Source of the DNA: an uncultured bacterium
Lineage (GTDB): Bacteria > Cyanobacteriota > Vampirovibrionia > Gastranaerophilales > Gastranaerophilaceae
Reading direction: 5' to 3'
Assembly (NCBI GenBank): GCA_900547585.1
Contig: URHD01000029.1
Span: 1-25,691 of the forward strand
DNA length: 25,691 nt
The notes under the pieces are model-generated. The model saw nothing but the letters and a program-made list of their open reading frames with translations, did no database searches and was not told where the DNA came from. This document shows, in pieces, positions 6,946 through 14,182 of this stretch. Every line of letters begins with the position of its first letter. Within the stretch, counting starts at the first letter, position 1. The translations under genes were made by a program, and so were the position numbers.

Positions 6946-6982
6946 GCATTCGTACGCAATAATAAAGTATTGCAACGAATGC
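6946..6982. repeat. Inverted repeat in the atpB-pilin intergenic region
   Basis: GCATTCGTACGCAATA (6946-6961) and TATTGCAACGAATGC (6968-6982) pair along nearly their full length with one bulge and a 6-base loop. No T run flanks it on either strand, so it is not an obvious terminator. The gap from 6863 to 7013 otherwise holds nothing recognised. Confidence 0.55.
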
Positions 6983-7013
6983 TCGTTCTCCGAATTGGGA
7001 AGATTGAATTTAT

Positions 7014-7054
7014 AAAAAAACAGACGCTATACTTGAGTATAACGCCTGTTTTTT
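7014..7054 (-). terminator. Terminator of the glgC-thioredoxin-pilin operon
   Basis: A 12-bp stem (7021-7032 with 7037-7048, loop of 4) is flanked by A/T runs. On the minus strand every position pairs, two of them as G-U wobbles; on the plus strand the same two positions are A-C and C-A mismatches. This shows that the structure was kept for minus-strand RNA, i.e. the end of the pilin operon. Confidence 0.8.
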
Positions 7055-7067
7055 GTAAAGATTCTAA

Positions 7068-8222
7068 TTATTTAAACTTAAATCCGCCTTTAAGGACAGT
7101 AGCGGCTTTTCCCTGTGGGACGAATTTCCAGCCTCTTGATTTGCTGAGATTTCCGTCGTTAGCCGGGTGCAAATTACCGGACTGAGCGCCTGTTATCTGG
7201 CTATTGTCACCTTCAACATCACCGATTGCGCTATTTCCGGTTCCTTGATTCGAGCTGCCTCCTGTACTACCGCCGGTGCTGCCACCGGAACTACCGCCAG
7301 AGCTACCTCCTGTACTACCACCGCTGCTGCCGCCCGAGCTACCTCCAGTGCTACCTCCGGAACTACCGCCAGAGCTACCGCCCGAGCTGCCTCCGGAACC
7401 GCTGCCAGAACCGCCTGAGTCGCCTGAACCACTGCCACCGCCGTCATCAGATCCATCGTCCGGTGTCAGAATCGGTCTGTCAGGGAGTGGAATCGGATTT
7501 TCTGGATCCAATACCGGTGTATCAATAGTAGGGTTAGATGGGGTAGGGTTTGAAGGAGTTGAAGGCTTGGAAGAACCACCTCCACCGCCTCCGCCGCCAC
7601 CACCGCCGGCGGTGAATCTTTCTTCATTGACGGCAGTATTTGTTTCGTTATGGTGTTGCCAGATATCATCTCCCTGCATTGTCGGAGTTTCTGTATACAT
7701 ATTGGAGACCGCCATTGCTTTAGGCACAAACATCTCATTCAACAAGGCAAGAACGCCTGCTGTGTCATCGGAATCATCTTCAACTTTTTGCAGAATGAAT
7801 TTGTAGATATCGACGTCAATCTGGTTCGGAGCTGCCGACCCGTTTACGTCAATATAATAGTCATCGCCGCTGTTTGCAATAACAACCTTGTCTGCGAGCA
7901 CAACAGCACTGGTCAAACCGTTAATAGAACCTGCAAAGCAGTCGGAAATATTGCTTGAGTCGCACTTTTTGATTGTTTTTAGCTGGGGAACGATGTATTT
8001 CTGGAATTTGTCGCCGGTCCAGTTATCAATCGGGCCGTTATCAACGATAGCACCGTCAAGCGAAGCTTCCAAAGACTGATATCCCTTTTTCAACTGTGTA
8101 GTAGTCTGTTCATTAAAAGATTGTTTTTTAACGACCGGAATCGTTATGCCGGCGATGATAGCCAGTATTGCGATAACAACAAGGGCTTCAGCCAGCGTAA
8201 ATGCTTTTCGTTTCTTTTTCAT
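7068..8222 (-). CDS. Type IV pilin-like protein with Gly/Ser repeat tail
   Basis: The 384-residue protein starts with a class III prepilin leader: MKKKRKA, then the cleavage site before F8, then FTLAEALVVIAILAIIAGI with the +5 glutamate (E12). The -1 residue is Ala instead of the usual Gly. The globular part (about 30-165) has C87 and C95 and the segment YYIDVNGSAAPNQIDVDIYKF, shared with the upstream pilin gene. It is followed by 11 glycines (206-216), a Pro/Asp-rich linker (220-260), twelve GGSS/GGST units (277-324) and a 59-residue tail rich in basic residues at its end (SRGWKF...GGFKFK). AAAGGTG precedes the ATG, 27 bases after the other pilin gene. A pilin or pseudopilin is certain; whether it builds a pilus, a secretion pseudopilus or a surface adhesin is unknown. 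The repeat tail is unusual for a pilin. Confidence 0.8.
   Translation of the reverse strand: MKKKRKAFTLAEALVVIAILAIIAGITIPVVKKQSFNEQTTTQLKKGYQSLEASLDGAIVDNGPIDNWTGDKFQKYIVPQLKTIKKCDSSNISDCFAGSINGLTSAVVLADKVVIANSGDDYYIDVNGSAAPNQIDVDIYKFILQKVEDDSDDTAGVLALLNEMFVPKAMAVSNMYTETPTMQGDDIWQHHNETNTAVNEERFTAGGGGGGGGGGGSSKPSTPSNPTPSNPTIDTPVLDPENPIPLPDRPILTPDDGSDDGGGSGSGDSGGSGSGSGGSSGGSSGGSSGGSTGGSSGGSSGGSTGGSSGGSSGGSTGGSTGGSSNQGTGNSAIGDVEGDNSQITGAQSGNLHPANDGNLSKSRGWKFVPQGKAATVLKGGFKFK
7251..7394 (-). repeat. 12-bp coding tandem repeat, 12 copies (GGSS/GGST)
   Basis: Twelve consecutive 4-residue units encode GGSS or GGST in the pilin tail, in the order SSSTSSTSSTTS for the fourth residue. Third-codon positions differ between units. 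A change in copy number would keep the frame and alter tail length, not switch the gene off. Confidence 0.85.
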
Positions 8223-8249
8223 CGACGCACCTTTCTATTTTTAATTACA

Positions 8250-8804
8250 TTACCAGGCGGTAATTTTCCATCCGTTTTGAACCAGAGTCTCAGTACTTTC
8301 TCTATCCGCAGCTAAATTTGAGCTAGCCGGCTCAATTTTTAATGTAACGCTTCCGTCCTCGTCATCGACGATTCTTTTTAGCTCAAATTTGTAGATATCT
8401 ACGCCCTCAAGGTTCGGTTCATCAGGGCCGTTAGCGTCAACGTACAAATTTGCATTATTTGCGCCGATAGAAACACCATCTGCGAGGAGATAAGAAGAAG
8501 TTACTGTTATGTCATCCGATTTAAAGCAATCAGAGCCGGAATCTGTATAATTAAGTTCGGGCACCATTTTTTGTGAAAAAATATTAGCAACAGCCCAGTC
8601 TTCAAATTTAAAATCCTTTGCAATCGCCCTGTCAAGGGCTCCGTTGAGGGCAAGATAACCTTTTTTTGCGCCTACTTCTATCTGTGCTCTAAAATTATCC
8701 CTTTTCAACACAGGAACGCACAATGAAGCTATGATAGCAACTATAGTCAAAGCAATCAATGCTTCTGCAAGGGTAAATGCTTTAAATTTATTTAATTTGA
8801 ACAT
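8250..8804 (-). CDS. Type IV pilin-like protein
   Basis: This 184-residue protein has a prepilin leader MFKLNKFKA, cleavage before F10, and FTLAEALIALTIVAIIASLC with the +5 glutamate (E14); as in the neighbouring pilin, the -1 residue is Ala. The globular domain has the segment LYVDANGPDEPNLEGVDIYKF, closely matching the downstream paralogue, so the two are tandem duplicates that diverged. Segments of the form D-x-N-G...P-N...G-x-D are common in short bacterial pilins and may bind a metal; this is inference. It lacks the long repeat tail. The ATG lies inside the end of the thioredoxin gene (13-base overlap) with AAAGGA before it, so its translation depends on that operon. Confidence 0.85.
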   Translation of the reverse strand: MFKLNKFKAFTLAEALIALTIVAIIASLCVPVLKRDNFRAQIEVGAKKGYLALNGALDRAIAKDFKFEDWAVANIFSQKMVPELNYTDSGSDCFKSDDITVTSSYLLADGVSIGANNANLYVDANGPDEPNLEGVDIYKFELKRIVDDEDGSVTLKIEPASSNLAADRESTETLVQNGWKITAW

Positions 8805-9259
8805 GAAGTTCCTTTCTGTACGAGTTTTCTCAGGTTAATATATTGTGCCACTTCTTTGCCCAGAGAATCAACACTGCTCAGGTATGGTGAATCAATATGA
8901 GAGTGATAATCAAGTTTCGGGTCGATTATGTAGACAGTAGGGAATGCAGAAATTTTATATTCCTTTACAAGCCCTTCGTTTTTTGGGTTTTCAACATCAA
9001 CGAGCACCACATTTATATCGCCGCGGTAGATATTTCTGACTTTATCAAGTTTGGGCATGAATTTTATGCAATATGTGCACCAGTTTGCATAAAACACTGT
9101 CAAAATCGGCAAATCCTGCGATTTTGCCTTTTCATAAGTCATTCCGATATCATAATCAGACGGTCGCATGTTGCTTTTAGGCAGAATAGCCATGCAGCTT
9201 TTAACCGAAAAACCGACCAGTATTAAAACCAAAATTGCTATTAATGTTTTCTTTATCAT
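8792..9259 (-). CDS. Membrane-anchored thioredoxin-like protein
   Basis: The 155-residue product has an N-terminal hydrophobic anchor (about 4-19) and a thioredoxin-fold domain with the active site W60-C61-T62-Y63-C64 in ILTVFYANWCTYCIKFMPKL and the cis-proline P107 in ISAFPTVYI. The domain should face the outside of the cytoplasmic membrane. The dipeptide between the cysteines (TY) differs from classic GP. The lipobox-like VKSC at 19-22 has Lys at -2 and is not convincing. It shares the four bases ATGA with the glgC stop and overlaps the following pilin by 13 bases, so all three are translationally coupled. A role in disulfide chemistry of the pilins (the downstream one has two cysteines) is plausible but inferred. 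Confidence 0.85.
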   Translation of the reverse strand: MIKKTLIAILVLILVGFSVKSCMAILPKSNMRPSDYDIGMTYEKAKSQDLPILTVFYANWCTYCIKFMPKLDKVRNIYRGDINVVLVDVENPKNEGLVKEYKISAFPTVYIIDPKLDYHSHIDSPYLSSVDSLGKEVAQYINLRKLVQKGTSCSN

Positions 9260-10491
9260 AGTTTCGCTCCTTTAGGCACCACGGTCACGCCGTTCGGAGA
9301 AACGTAGAATCCACGCGCCAAATCTTCTTCCTTATCAAATCCAATCTTCGTATATGCGGGAATATCAACATTTTTGTCAATAATCGCCTTAGAAATATGA
9401 GAATGCCGCCCGACATTGACATTCTCCATCAATATCGAGTCCACAACGCTCGAAAAGCTGTTAATTCTAACCTTGGGAGAGAGAATACATCTGGACAGAG
9501 AGCCGCCGGAGATTACACAACCCTCGGAAACCATTGAGTTCGTAGCCATACCGCGTCTTTCGAGTTCTTCCCAGATGAATTTTGCCGGAGGATAGTTGTA
9601 ATTAAACGTTCTCAACGGCCATTCTTTAGAATACAGGTTTAACTCCGGATCATATGCTAGCAAATCCATATTTGCCTGCCAGTATGCGTCGATGGTTCCT
9701 ACATCACGCCAGTAGCCGCGCTCGGATTCTTCCATACCCGGGAAAGTATTCTTTGCAAAGTCATAAACAAACACCCTGTCGCCCTGTTTGAGCATTGAGG
9801 GGATTATATTTTTGCCAAAATCATGGTTGGAATCGGATTTTTGCGCATCATTTTCCAGTTCCATGATTAATTTATCTTTTTTAAATATATAATTTCCCAT
9901 AGAGGCGAGGCATTTTGTTTCATCGCCGGGGATGTGCTTGGGTTTTGTTTTTGGTTTTTCCACAAACGCGGTAAGACGCCAGTTTTCATCAACCTCCATT
10001 ATTCCATACTCACCCGCTTCTTCTATGGGGATAGGAATAGCTGAAATTGTTAAATCAGCGTTGTTTTTTGTGTGATAATCGAGCATTTGAGCCACATTCA
10101 TTTTATAAATATGGTCACCGCCGAAAACGCAAATATTTTCGCAATCTTCATCCTTTATATGATGAAGATTCTGATAAACGGCGTCAGCAGTACCCTGATA
10201 CCAGTGTCCGTCAATTCTCATCTGGGCAGGAACAAGGTCGACATACTGGTTAATGATAGGAGAGAGCGGCCAGCCTCTTGCTATATGCTTGTTCAGAGAG
10301 TCCGATTTGTACTGTGTAAGTATTTTCAGCTTATAAAAGCCGGAATTTATGAAGTTATTAATAACAAAATCAATAATTCTATACCGTCCGCCAAAAGGGA
10401 CAGCAGGCTTTGCTCTGTCTCTGGTCAGCGGATAGAGCCTTTTCCCTTCACCACCCGCAAGAATCATGACCAGACTGTCTTCAATTGCCAT
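9256..10491 (-). CDS. glgC: Glucose-1-phosphate adenylyltransferase (ADP-glucose pyrophosphorylase)
   Basis: The 411-residue enzyme makes ADP-glucose from ATP and glucose-1-phosphate for glycogen synthesis. The nucleotidyltransferase signature LAGGEGKRLYPLT...AKPAVPFGG is at about 11-35, followed by QGTADAVYQN, FGGDHIYKM, the glucose-1-P loop EYGIMEVDE...FVEKPK, and GYWRDVGTIDAYW. The C-terminal part contains the left-handed beta-helix hexapeptides (SEGCVISGGSLSRCILSPKV...). Length is normal. TAGGAG precedes the ATG. It is the first gene of an operon with a thioredoxin and two pilins and reads divergently from the SPASM-like gene; no other glycogen gene is present. Confidence 0.95.
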   Translation of the reverse strand: MAIEDSLVMILAGGEGKRLYPLTRDRAKPAVPFGGRYRIIDFVINNFINSGFYKLKILTQYKSDSLNKHIARGWPLSPIINQYVDLVPAQMRIDGHWYQGTADAVYQNLHHIKDEDCENICVFGGDHIYKMNVAQMLDYHTKNNADLTISAIPIPIEEAGEYGIMEVDENWRLTAFVEKPKTKPKHIPGDETKCLASMGNYIFKKDKLIMELENDAQKSDSNHDFGKNIIPSMLKQGDRVFVYDFAKNTFPGMEESERGYWRDVGTIDAYWQANMDLLAYDPELNLYSKEWPLRTFNYNYPPAKFIWEELERRGMATNSMVSEGCVISGGSLSRCILSPKVRINSFSSVVDSILMENVNVGRHSHISKAIIDKNVDIPAYTKIGFDKEEDLARGFYVSPNGVTVVPKGAKL

Positions 10492-10690
10492 AGTGCTCCT
10501 AACTATTTTTCAACACAAATTATATATAAATAATAACACATTTTTGATATAGTTGATAGTCCAAACGAAATAAAAATTTTCATCATCCTGCTATTTAACC
10601 CCCAAAATGCAAAATTATATACAGTTGTACAATTTATTAAATTTTTTGCCGCAGGTAATATTCTCGTAAAGTCAAAGGAGGAAATGAGGA
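10492..10690. promoter_or_regulatory. Divergent promoter region, glgC and SPASM-like gene
   Basis: The 199-base gap is strongly AT-rich. A TATAAT on the minus strand lies about 30 bases upstream of glgC, but its -35 region is poor. On the plus strand AAAGGAGG (about 10674-10681) precedes the ATG at 10691. No hairpin of note and no convincing small gene was seen. Confidence 0.35.
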
Positions 10691-11545
10691 ATGTACAATT
10701 CTATAATTCAGGCGCAGTGCGTATCAATGGAAAAACTGGAACATTTGTTTATTGATTTGGAATACACAAAATCAACAAATAAAAGCACAGCTCTTTACCG
10801 CAGCAGAAGTTTTAATCAGAAAAACAAAAAATATCTTCAATTCGACGAGGTAAAAGAAGCACTTCGCGAGGTGAACAAAAATGATTTGAAATACATATAT
10901 TTTGTGGGGAAAGATCCGCTTTCCCATACGGATTTTAACCAGATTCTGCGCCTGTGTTTGAATTATGCACCTGTCACAATTTATACGGATGGAAATTGCA
11001 TTAACGACAAAAAAGCTAGATTCCTCAAACGCGTTGAAGACGAGGGAACAAACGAGATTATTTTTAAAATTTATATAAATCATTTTGACGAAAAAACAAA
11101 CGACGAAAGAACCTCGCGCGGCTCGTTCAGAAAGGCAATGCACGCTATCAGTTCACTCAACAAATACGGTTTTAACCCGATTCTTGCAATTTTGAAAAGA
11201 GAGGGCGATCAAAATCCGATTCAAGGCTTCAAAGAGCTCGGCATAAAATTCGGATTCGAAACCGAAGATATAAATTTCTGCATTATTCCGGAATCAATAA
11301 CAGAAGAGGGTTCTGACTGCATTCCTGCCGGCAAGTCAGACATAGAAAGCCTCAATCTCGACTGCAAATGCTCAAGAATGCTTACGAAAAACGGTGTATA
11401 TAACTGTCCACTGCTCGCAAACGATTATCGAGGAAGATGTGGGGGCAGTTTAAAGGATTTTAGCAACAGAGCTTATTTAGAAACTCCGTACTGTGCAAAA
11501 TGTGTTGAAAACGGGCATAATATTTATGTGAACCAATGGGAATAA
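10691..11545 (+). CDS. Degenerate radical-SAM/SPASM-like protein lacking the CxxxCxxC triad
   Basis: The 284-residue product follows the layout of a radical SAM enzyme with a SPASM-type tail, but the N-terminal CxxxCxxC that binds the catalytic [4Fe-4S]-SAM cluster is absent. At the expected place it reads LEYTKSTNKSTALYR, with no cysteine. Later segments fit the fold: YIYFVGKDPLSHTDFNQIL (like GGEPLLHPDF), VTIYTDGNCIN (like vtixTNG), and a helix after SRGSFRKAMHAI. The C-terminal cysteines C225, C227, C239, C250, C268 and C271 (CKCSRMLTKNGVYNC, GRC, YCAKC) look like auxiliary cluster ligands. It might still bind an auxiliary Fe-S cluster but should lack SAM radical chemistry. The gene stands alone, with a strong ribosome site and its own terminator. 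Family assignment is by motif memory only. Confidence 0.6.
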   Translation: MYNSIIQAQCVSMEKLEHLFIDLEYTKSTNKSTALYRSRSFNQKNKKYLQFDEVKEALREVNKNDLKYIYFVGKDPLSHTDFNQILRLCLNYAPVTIYTDGNCINDKKARFLKRVEDEGTNEIIFKIYINHFDEKTNDERTSRGSFRKAMHAISSLNKYGFNPILAILKREGDQNPIQGFKELGIKFGFETEDINFCIIPESITEEGSDCIPAGKSDIESLNLDCKCSRMLTKNGVYNCPLLANDYRGRCGGSLKDFSNRAYLETPYCAKCVENGHNIYVNQWE

Positions 11546-11548
11546 ACC

Positions 11549-11580
11549 AAAAAGACCGGACAATAAATCCGGTCTTTTTA
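11549..11580 (+). terminator. Bidirectional Rho-independent terminator
   Basis: AAAAAGACCGGA (11549-11560) pairs perfectly with TCCGGTCTTTTT (11568-11579) around a 7-base loop. It ends the SPASM-like gene and, on the other strand, lies 6 bases past the stop of the gene at 11586-13124, so it serves both convergent genes. Confidence 0.85.
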
Positions 11581-11585
11581 TAGTT

Positions 11586-13124
11586 CTATGCATTTTTAGC
11601 CTGTTCATATTGATCTTCAGTGATTTCGTATCCGTTTTTATCAAAATAAAAGAAAATTTTCGGATTTTTATAGATTCTTTTTGAATAACCGTTTGCCAGA
11701 GTTTCTACTGCCGGAAATTTTGTAAGATCTATTTTTTCTTTTGTTTCTGATTTAGTAGTCTTTGCGGGTGCTGCAGCTTCTTTTTTAGCTTTTCCAAGGT
11801 AGCCGCCGTTTTTATCGTAATGTCTTATGCCGCTGCCGCCATTCCACCAGGAGCCGAAATCGTATGACATATCAAATGAACCGTCCGGATAAGTTTTAAC
11901 GACTTTGAATTCGCCGCCGCTTCTGAAAGTGCTCTGAGCTCTTTTAAGTGCATCTGCTGCAGGTTGTTTATTGTCAGCAGAAGGCACTGTTTTTGCCGAA
12001 GATTGAAGAACAAACGGCTCATGGAACAAGCCGTCATTAGAGCAAGCTACATGTTCAAATTTGCCATCTTTGCCTAATTTATAGATTTTACCGTCTTTAT
12101 CAATAAACTGCCCTTTTCCATAGGGTTTTACGTCTTTCATTGTAATCGCAGCAGCTGCTTTTTCGCTCTGTTCAATAATTTCGTCCTTGACCTCTGCCGG
12201 TTTTACAGGCGGAACTGGAGCAGCAGATCTGCCGAGTTTGTTATCACGGAGGAGTGTTCCGTCTTCCTGCATTATGTAGTATTTGTTTTCAGCCCTGTTT
12301 ACGTAGCGTTTTGTTGCTGCATCGTATTCATAAGTAAATGTTTTACCAGATTTATCGCTCTTAATTGAAAATTTAGTAATCATGCCGTCTGCATTCTGCT
12401 CAAAATCCTCAAGTTTACCGTCGATTGCGCCGTTCGGGTTGTTAGGGTTTGTTACTTTGAGCTGTGATCCCTTTTTATAGCCTGTTTCTTCTTCTGCGGC
12501 TTCTTCAACCGGTGTTTCTTTGACAGGAGCATTTTCGACAACTTCTTCTGGGGCTTCATCAACGACTTCTTCGACTGTTTCAACAGGTTTTTTAGCCTGC
12601 GGAAGAATTTCGTCGAGTTTTTTGTTAAATTCAGCTGTTCCGACGCCGGCGCCATATTTATCGAGTTTTTTGTCGATTTCGGCAATCAATTTTTTGATTT
12701 TCTGACCTTCCTTCAGGTCAGGCACATCTCTGCCGATGGCGGCAGAGTACGCATATTCCAGCGCGAAACGCTGTTCAGTCAACTCCTGAACCTCGCGGCT
12801 GCTGCCTTTGAGAGTAATAGGGTTTGACATGTTGTCTTTTGTCAGTTTTTTCGACTTAATTTTTGCATCATAGCGTCCATCGCCATCATAGTCGATTACT
12901 GTATATTTTCCGACTTTTTTTGTGGCGGTATTTTCTTTATCAAATTCTTTATAAGAGTATTTTATGTCTTTTGAGTTGAAATTTATGGTTTCGTCATATC
13001 TACCGTCGCCATCGTAGTCAACTCTGACCTTATTTCCTTTGACATCAACTGTTGTTTTCTTCAAATCATACTTTTCGACGAACGATTGAAGTGCTTTGTT
13101 GTTGAAGTTAAAACCAATTGACAT
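11586..13124 (-). CDS. Protein with paired DYDGDGRYD motifs, function unknown
   Basis: The product has 512 residues from MSIGFNFNNKALQSF. An upstream ATG (13145) would add seven residues that mainly encode the ribosome-site-like AGAGAAAGAGAG, so the inner start is preferred. The nonapeptide DYDGDGRYD occurs twice, at 36-44 and 78-86, 42 residues apart; its Asp/Gly pattern resembles EF-hand or dockerin calcium loops. After about residue 190 comes an acidic Glu/Val/Pro/Ala linker, then several short beta-type segments (GQFIDKDGKIYKLGKDGKF, RHYDKNGGYLGKAKK, FYFDKNGYEITEDQYEQ). There is one cysteine and no signal peptide or membrane helix. It is possibly a lineage-specific surface or secreted protein, but export is not shown. 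No family recognised. Confidence 0.7.
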   Translation of the reverse strand: MSIGFNFNNKALQSFVEKYDLKKTTVDVKGNKVRVDYDGDGRYDETINFNSKDIKYSYKEFDKENTATKKVGKYTVIDYDGDGRYDAKIKSKKLTKDNMSNPITLKGSSREVQELTEQRFALEYAYSAAIGRDVPDLKEGQKIKKLIAEIDKKLDKYGAGVGTAEFNKKLDEILPQAKKPVETVEEVVDEAPEEVVENAPVKETPVEEAAEEETGYKKGSQLKVTNPNNPNGAIDGKLEDFEQNADGMITKFSIKSDKSGKTFTYEYDAATKRYVNRAENKYYIMQEDGTLLRDNKLGRSAAPVPPVKPAEVKDEIIEQSEKAAAAITMKDVKPYGKGQFIDKDGKIYKLGKDGKFEHVACSNDGLFHEPFVLQSSAKTVPSADNKQPAADALKRAQSTFRSGGEFKVVKTYPDGSFDMSYDFGSWWNGGSGIRHYDKNGGYLGKAKKEAAAPAKTTKSETKEKIDLTKFPAVETLANGYSKRIYKNPKIFFYFDKNGYEITEDQYEQAKNA

Positions 13125-13283
13125 AAAATTCTCTCTTTCTCTCATTAATACTCTCTATACTCTTATAAAGTATTTTCCTTAAATAAAATTGCCATAAAAA
13201 ATATATACTTATTCAAAAATACAAGATTTATCGCACTTTTGCGTGCTTTACAAAACTTAATAAAACTTTTTCAAACAATTTTT

Positions 13284-13307
13284 GAACATTTTTTGAAAAT
13301 ATTCGTT
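13284..13307 (+). promoter_or_regulatory. Candidate ECF-sigma promoter for the anti-sigma/sigma operon
   Basis: GAAC (13284-13287) and CGTT (13304-13307) are exactly 16 bases apart, a layout like that of ECF promoters such as B. subtilis SigW (GAAAC-N16-CGTA). It lies 25 bases upstream of the anti-sigma start codon, so it could be autoregulated. An overlapping sigma70 reading (TTGAAC with TATAGT) needs a 19-base spacer and is poorer. The region is very AT-rich, so chance cannot be excluded. Confidence 0.45.
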
Positions 13308-13331
13308 ATAGTATATGTAAGGAAAAACAAT

Positions 13332-13679
13332 ATGAACAAAAAAACTTGTAACGGTTATGAAAGCGCATTCACTTTTATGAGTGAAGAAGACTTCAAAAAA
13401 CATCTTGAAGAATGTGAAGAATGCAGACTTGAGCATGAAAAGATGCAAAGGGTTTCCGAGCTGATTCAAGAAGCAAAACCTTATTTACTAAAAGAAAGCA
13501 AAAAGAAAAAAACATTCTTAAAAGCAGCCTGTGCGGCATTTGTTGTGTTCGTGATGGGCGGATGCTATTCGATGTTTATGATGACAGGGTTTTATGACGA
13601 GATTGTTGCGCAAAACACGCCATCAATTGAAGAAATGGGGCTTCCTGTCGATGAGTACGGATTTTTATTGGTAAACTAA
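13332..13679 (+). CDS. Zinc-finger anti-sigma factor, single membrane helix
   Basis: The 115-residue protein begins MNKKTCNGYESAFTFMSEED; this start has AAGGAA 7 bases upstream. A longer frame begins at 13239, but it would cover the promoter region. The cytoplasmic part has H24-x3-C28-x2-C31 (KHLEECEECRLEH), the HxxxCxxC core of zinc-binding anti-sigma domains. A membrane helix spans about 63-85, followed by a 30-residue outside tail. The next gene, an ECF sigma factor, starts on the last base of the stop codon (TAATG), so the two proteins are made together. It most likely holds the sigma factor at the membrane until an envelope signal arrives. The anti-sigma gene precedes the sigma gene, which is less common than the reverse. 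Confidence 0.8.
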   Translation: MNKKTCNGYESAFTFMSEEDFKKHLEECEECRLEHEKMQRVSELIQEAKPYLLKESKKKKTFLKAACAAFVVFVMGGCYSMFMMTGFYDEIVAQNTPSIEEMGLPVDEYGFLLVN

Positions 13680-14170
13680 TGAATTTAAAAGAATTGATTA
13701 ACGGTAATTACGTTAAAAATATCATAAAAAACATAACAGGCGAGTACAACGAGGATCTTGAGCAGGAAGCCTGCGTAAAAATATGGAAAAATTCAGAAAA
13801 ATACAAAGAACAGGGCAATCTAAAAGCCTGGGTAAGGACGGTGACAGCCAACGTAACAAAAGACTACCTTAAATCATCAGCACACAAAATGTCCCAGCAA
13901 ACAGTCAGTGACGAGGAAATACTGATAGAAATCAGGGATAAAAAATCAACTCCGGAAAATGAACTGGTCAGGCGTGAGCGCCAGAAAACAATTTCTGCCG
14001 CAATAAATTCGCTAAAGCCAAAACTCAGAGAGATTATCATCCTCTATGAGATAAAAAACTGCTCGTACGAAGAAATAGCACAAAAACTCAAGTGTCCAAT
14101 TGGTACTGTAAAATCACGTTTATATAATGCAAAGAAAGAGCTTGCCGAACAACTGCGGGAGCTGCTTTAG
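13679..14170 (+). CDS. ECF-family RNA polymerase sigma factor
   Basis: The 163-residue protein has the two domains of an extracytoplasmic-function sigma factor. Region 2 covers about 20-70 (DLEQEACVKIWKN, then NLKAWVRTVTANVTKDYLK), and region 4 covers about 105-160 (LKPKLREIIILYE, then the helix-turn-helix CSYEEIAQKLKCPIGTVKSR). There is no sigma region 1 or 3. Its start overlaps the anti-sigma stop by one base with no strong independent ribosome site, indicating translational coupling. The downstream Spy-like gene is 12 bases away. Its likely targets include its own operon, through the GAAC-N16-CGTT promoter at 13284. Confidence 0.9.
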   Translation: MNLKELINGNYVKNIIKNITGEYNEDLEQEACVKIWKNSEKYKEQGNLKAWVRTVTANVTKDYLKSSAHKMSQQTVSDEEILIEIRDKKSTPENELVRRERQKTISAAINSLKPKLREIIILYEIKNCSYEEIAQKLKCPIGTVKSRLYNAKKELAEQLRELL

Positions 14171-14182
14171 AAAGGAAAAACA

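Noticed and set aside
6502..6975. Minus-strand frame upstream of and inside atpB, possible atpI
   Set aside because: Most of it is atpB read in another frame, and its upstream part has no AtpI-like pair of membrane helices. No atpI is called.
7251..7394. CRISPR-like repeat array
   Set aside because: Units are 12 bp, contiguous without spacers, and encode GGSS/GGST in frame.
7276..7806. Plus-strand open frame encoding Pro-Pro-Glu/Leu repeats
   Set aside because: It is the complement of the GGSS/GGST and poly-Gly codons of the pilin gene. The pilin frame has a leader, ribosome site, homologue and terminator; this one has none.
10607..10669. 20-codon frame upstream of the SPASM-like gene as a leader peptide
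   Set aside because: No ribosome site precedes it and no attenuator hairpin follows it.
13239..13331. 31-residue N-terminal extension of the anti-sigma factor
   Set aside because: It spans the candidate promoter and has no ribosome site; AAGGAA sits correctly before the ATG at 13332.
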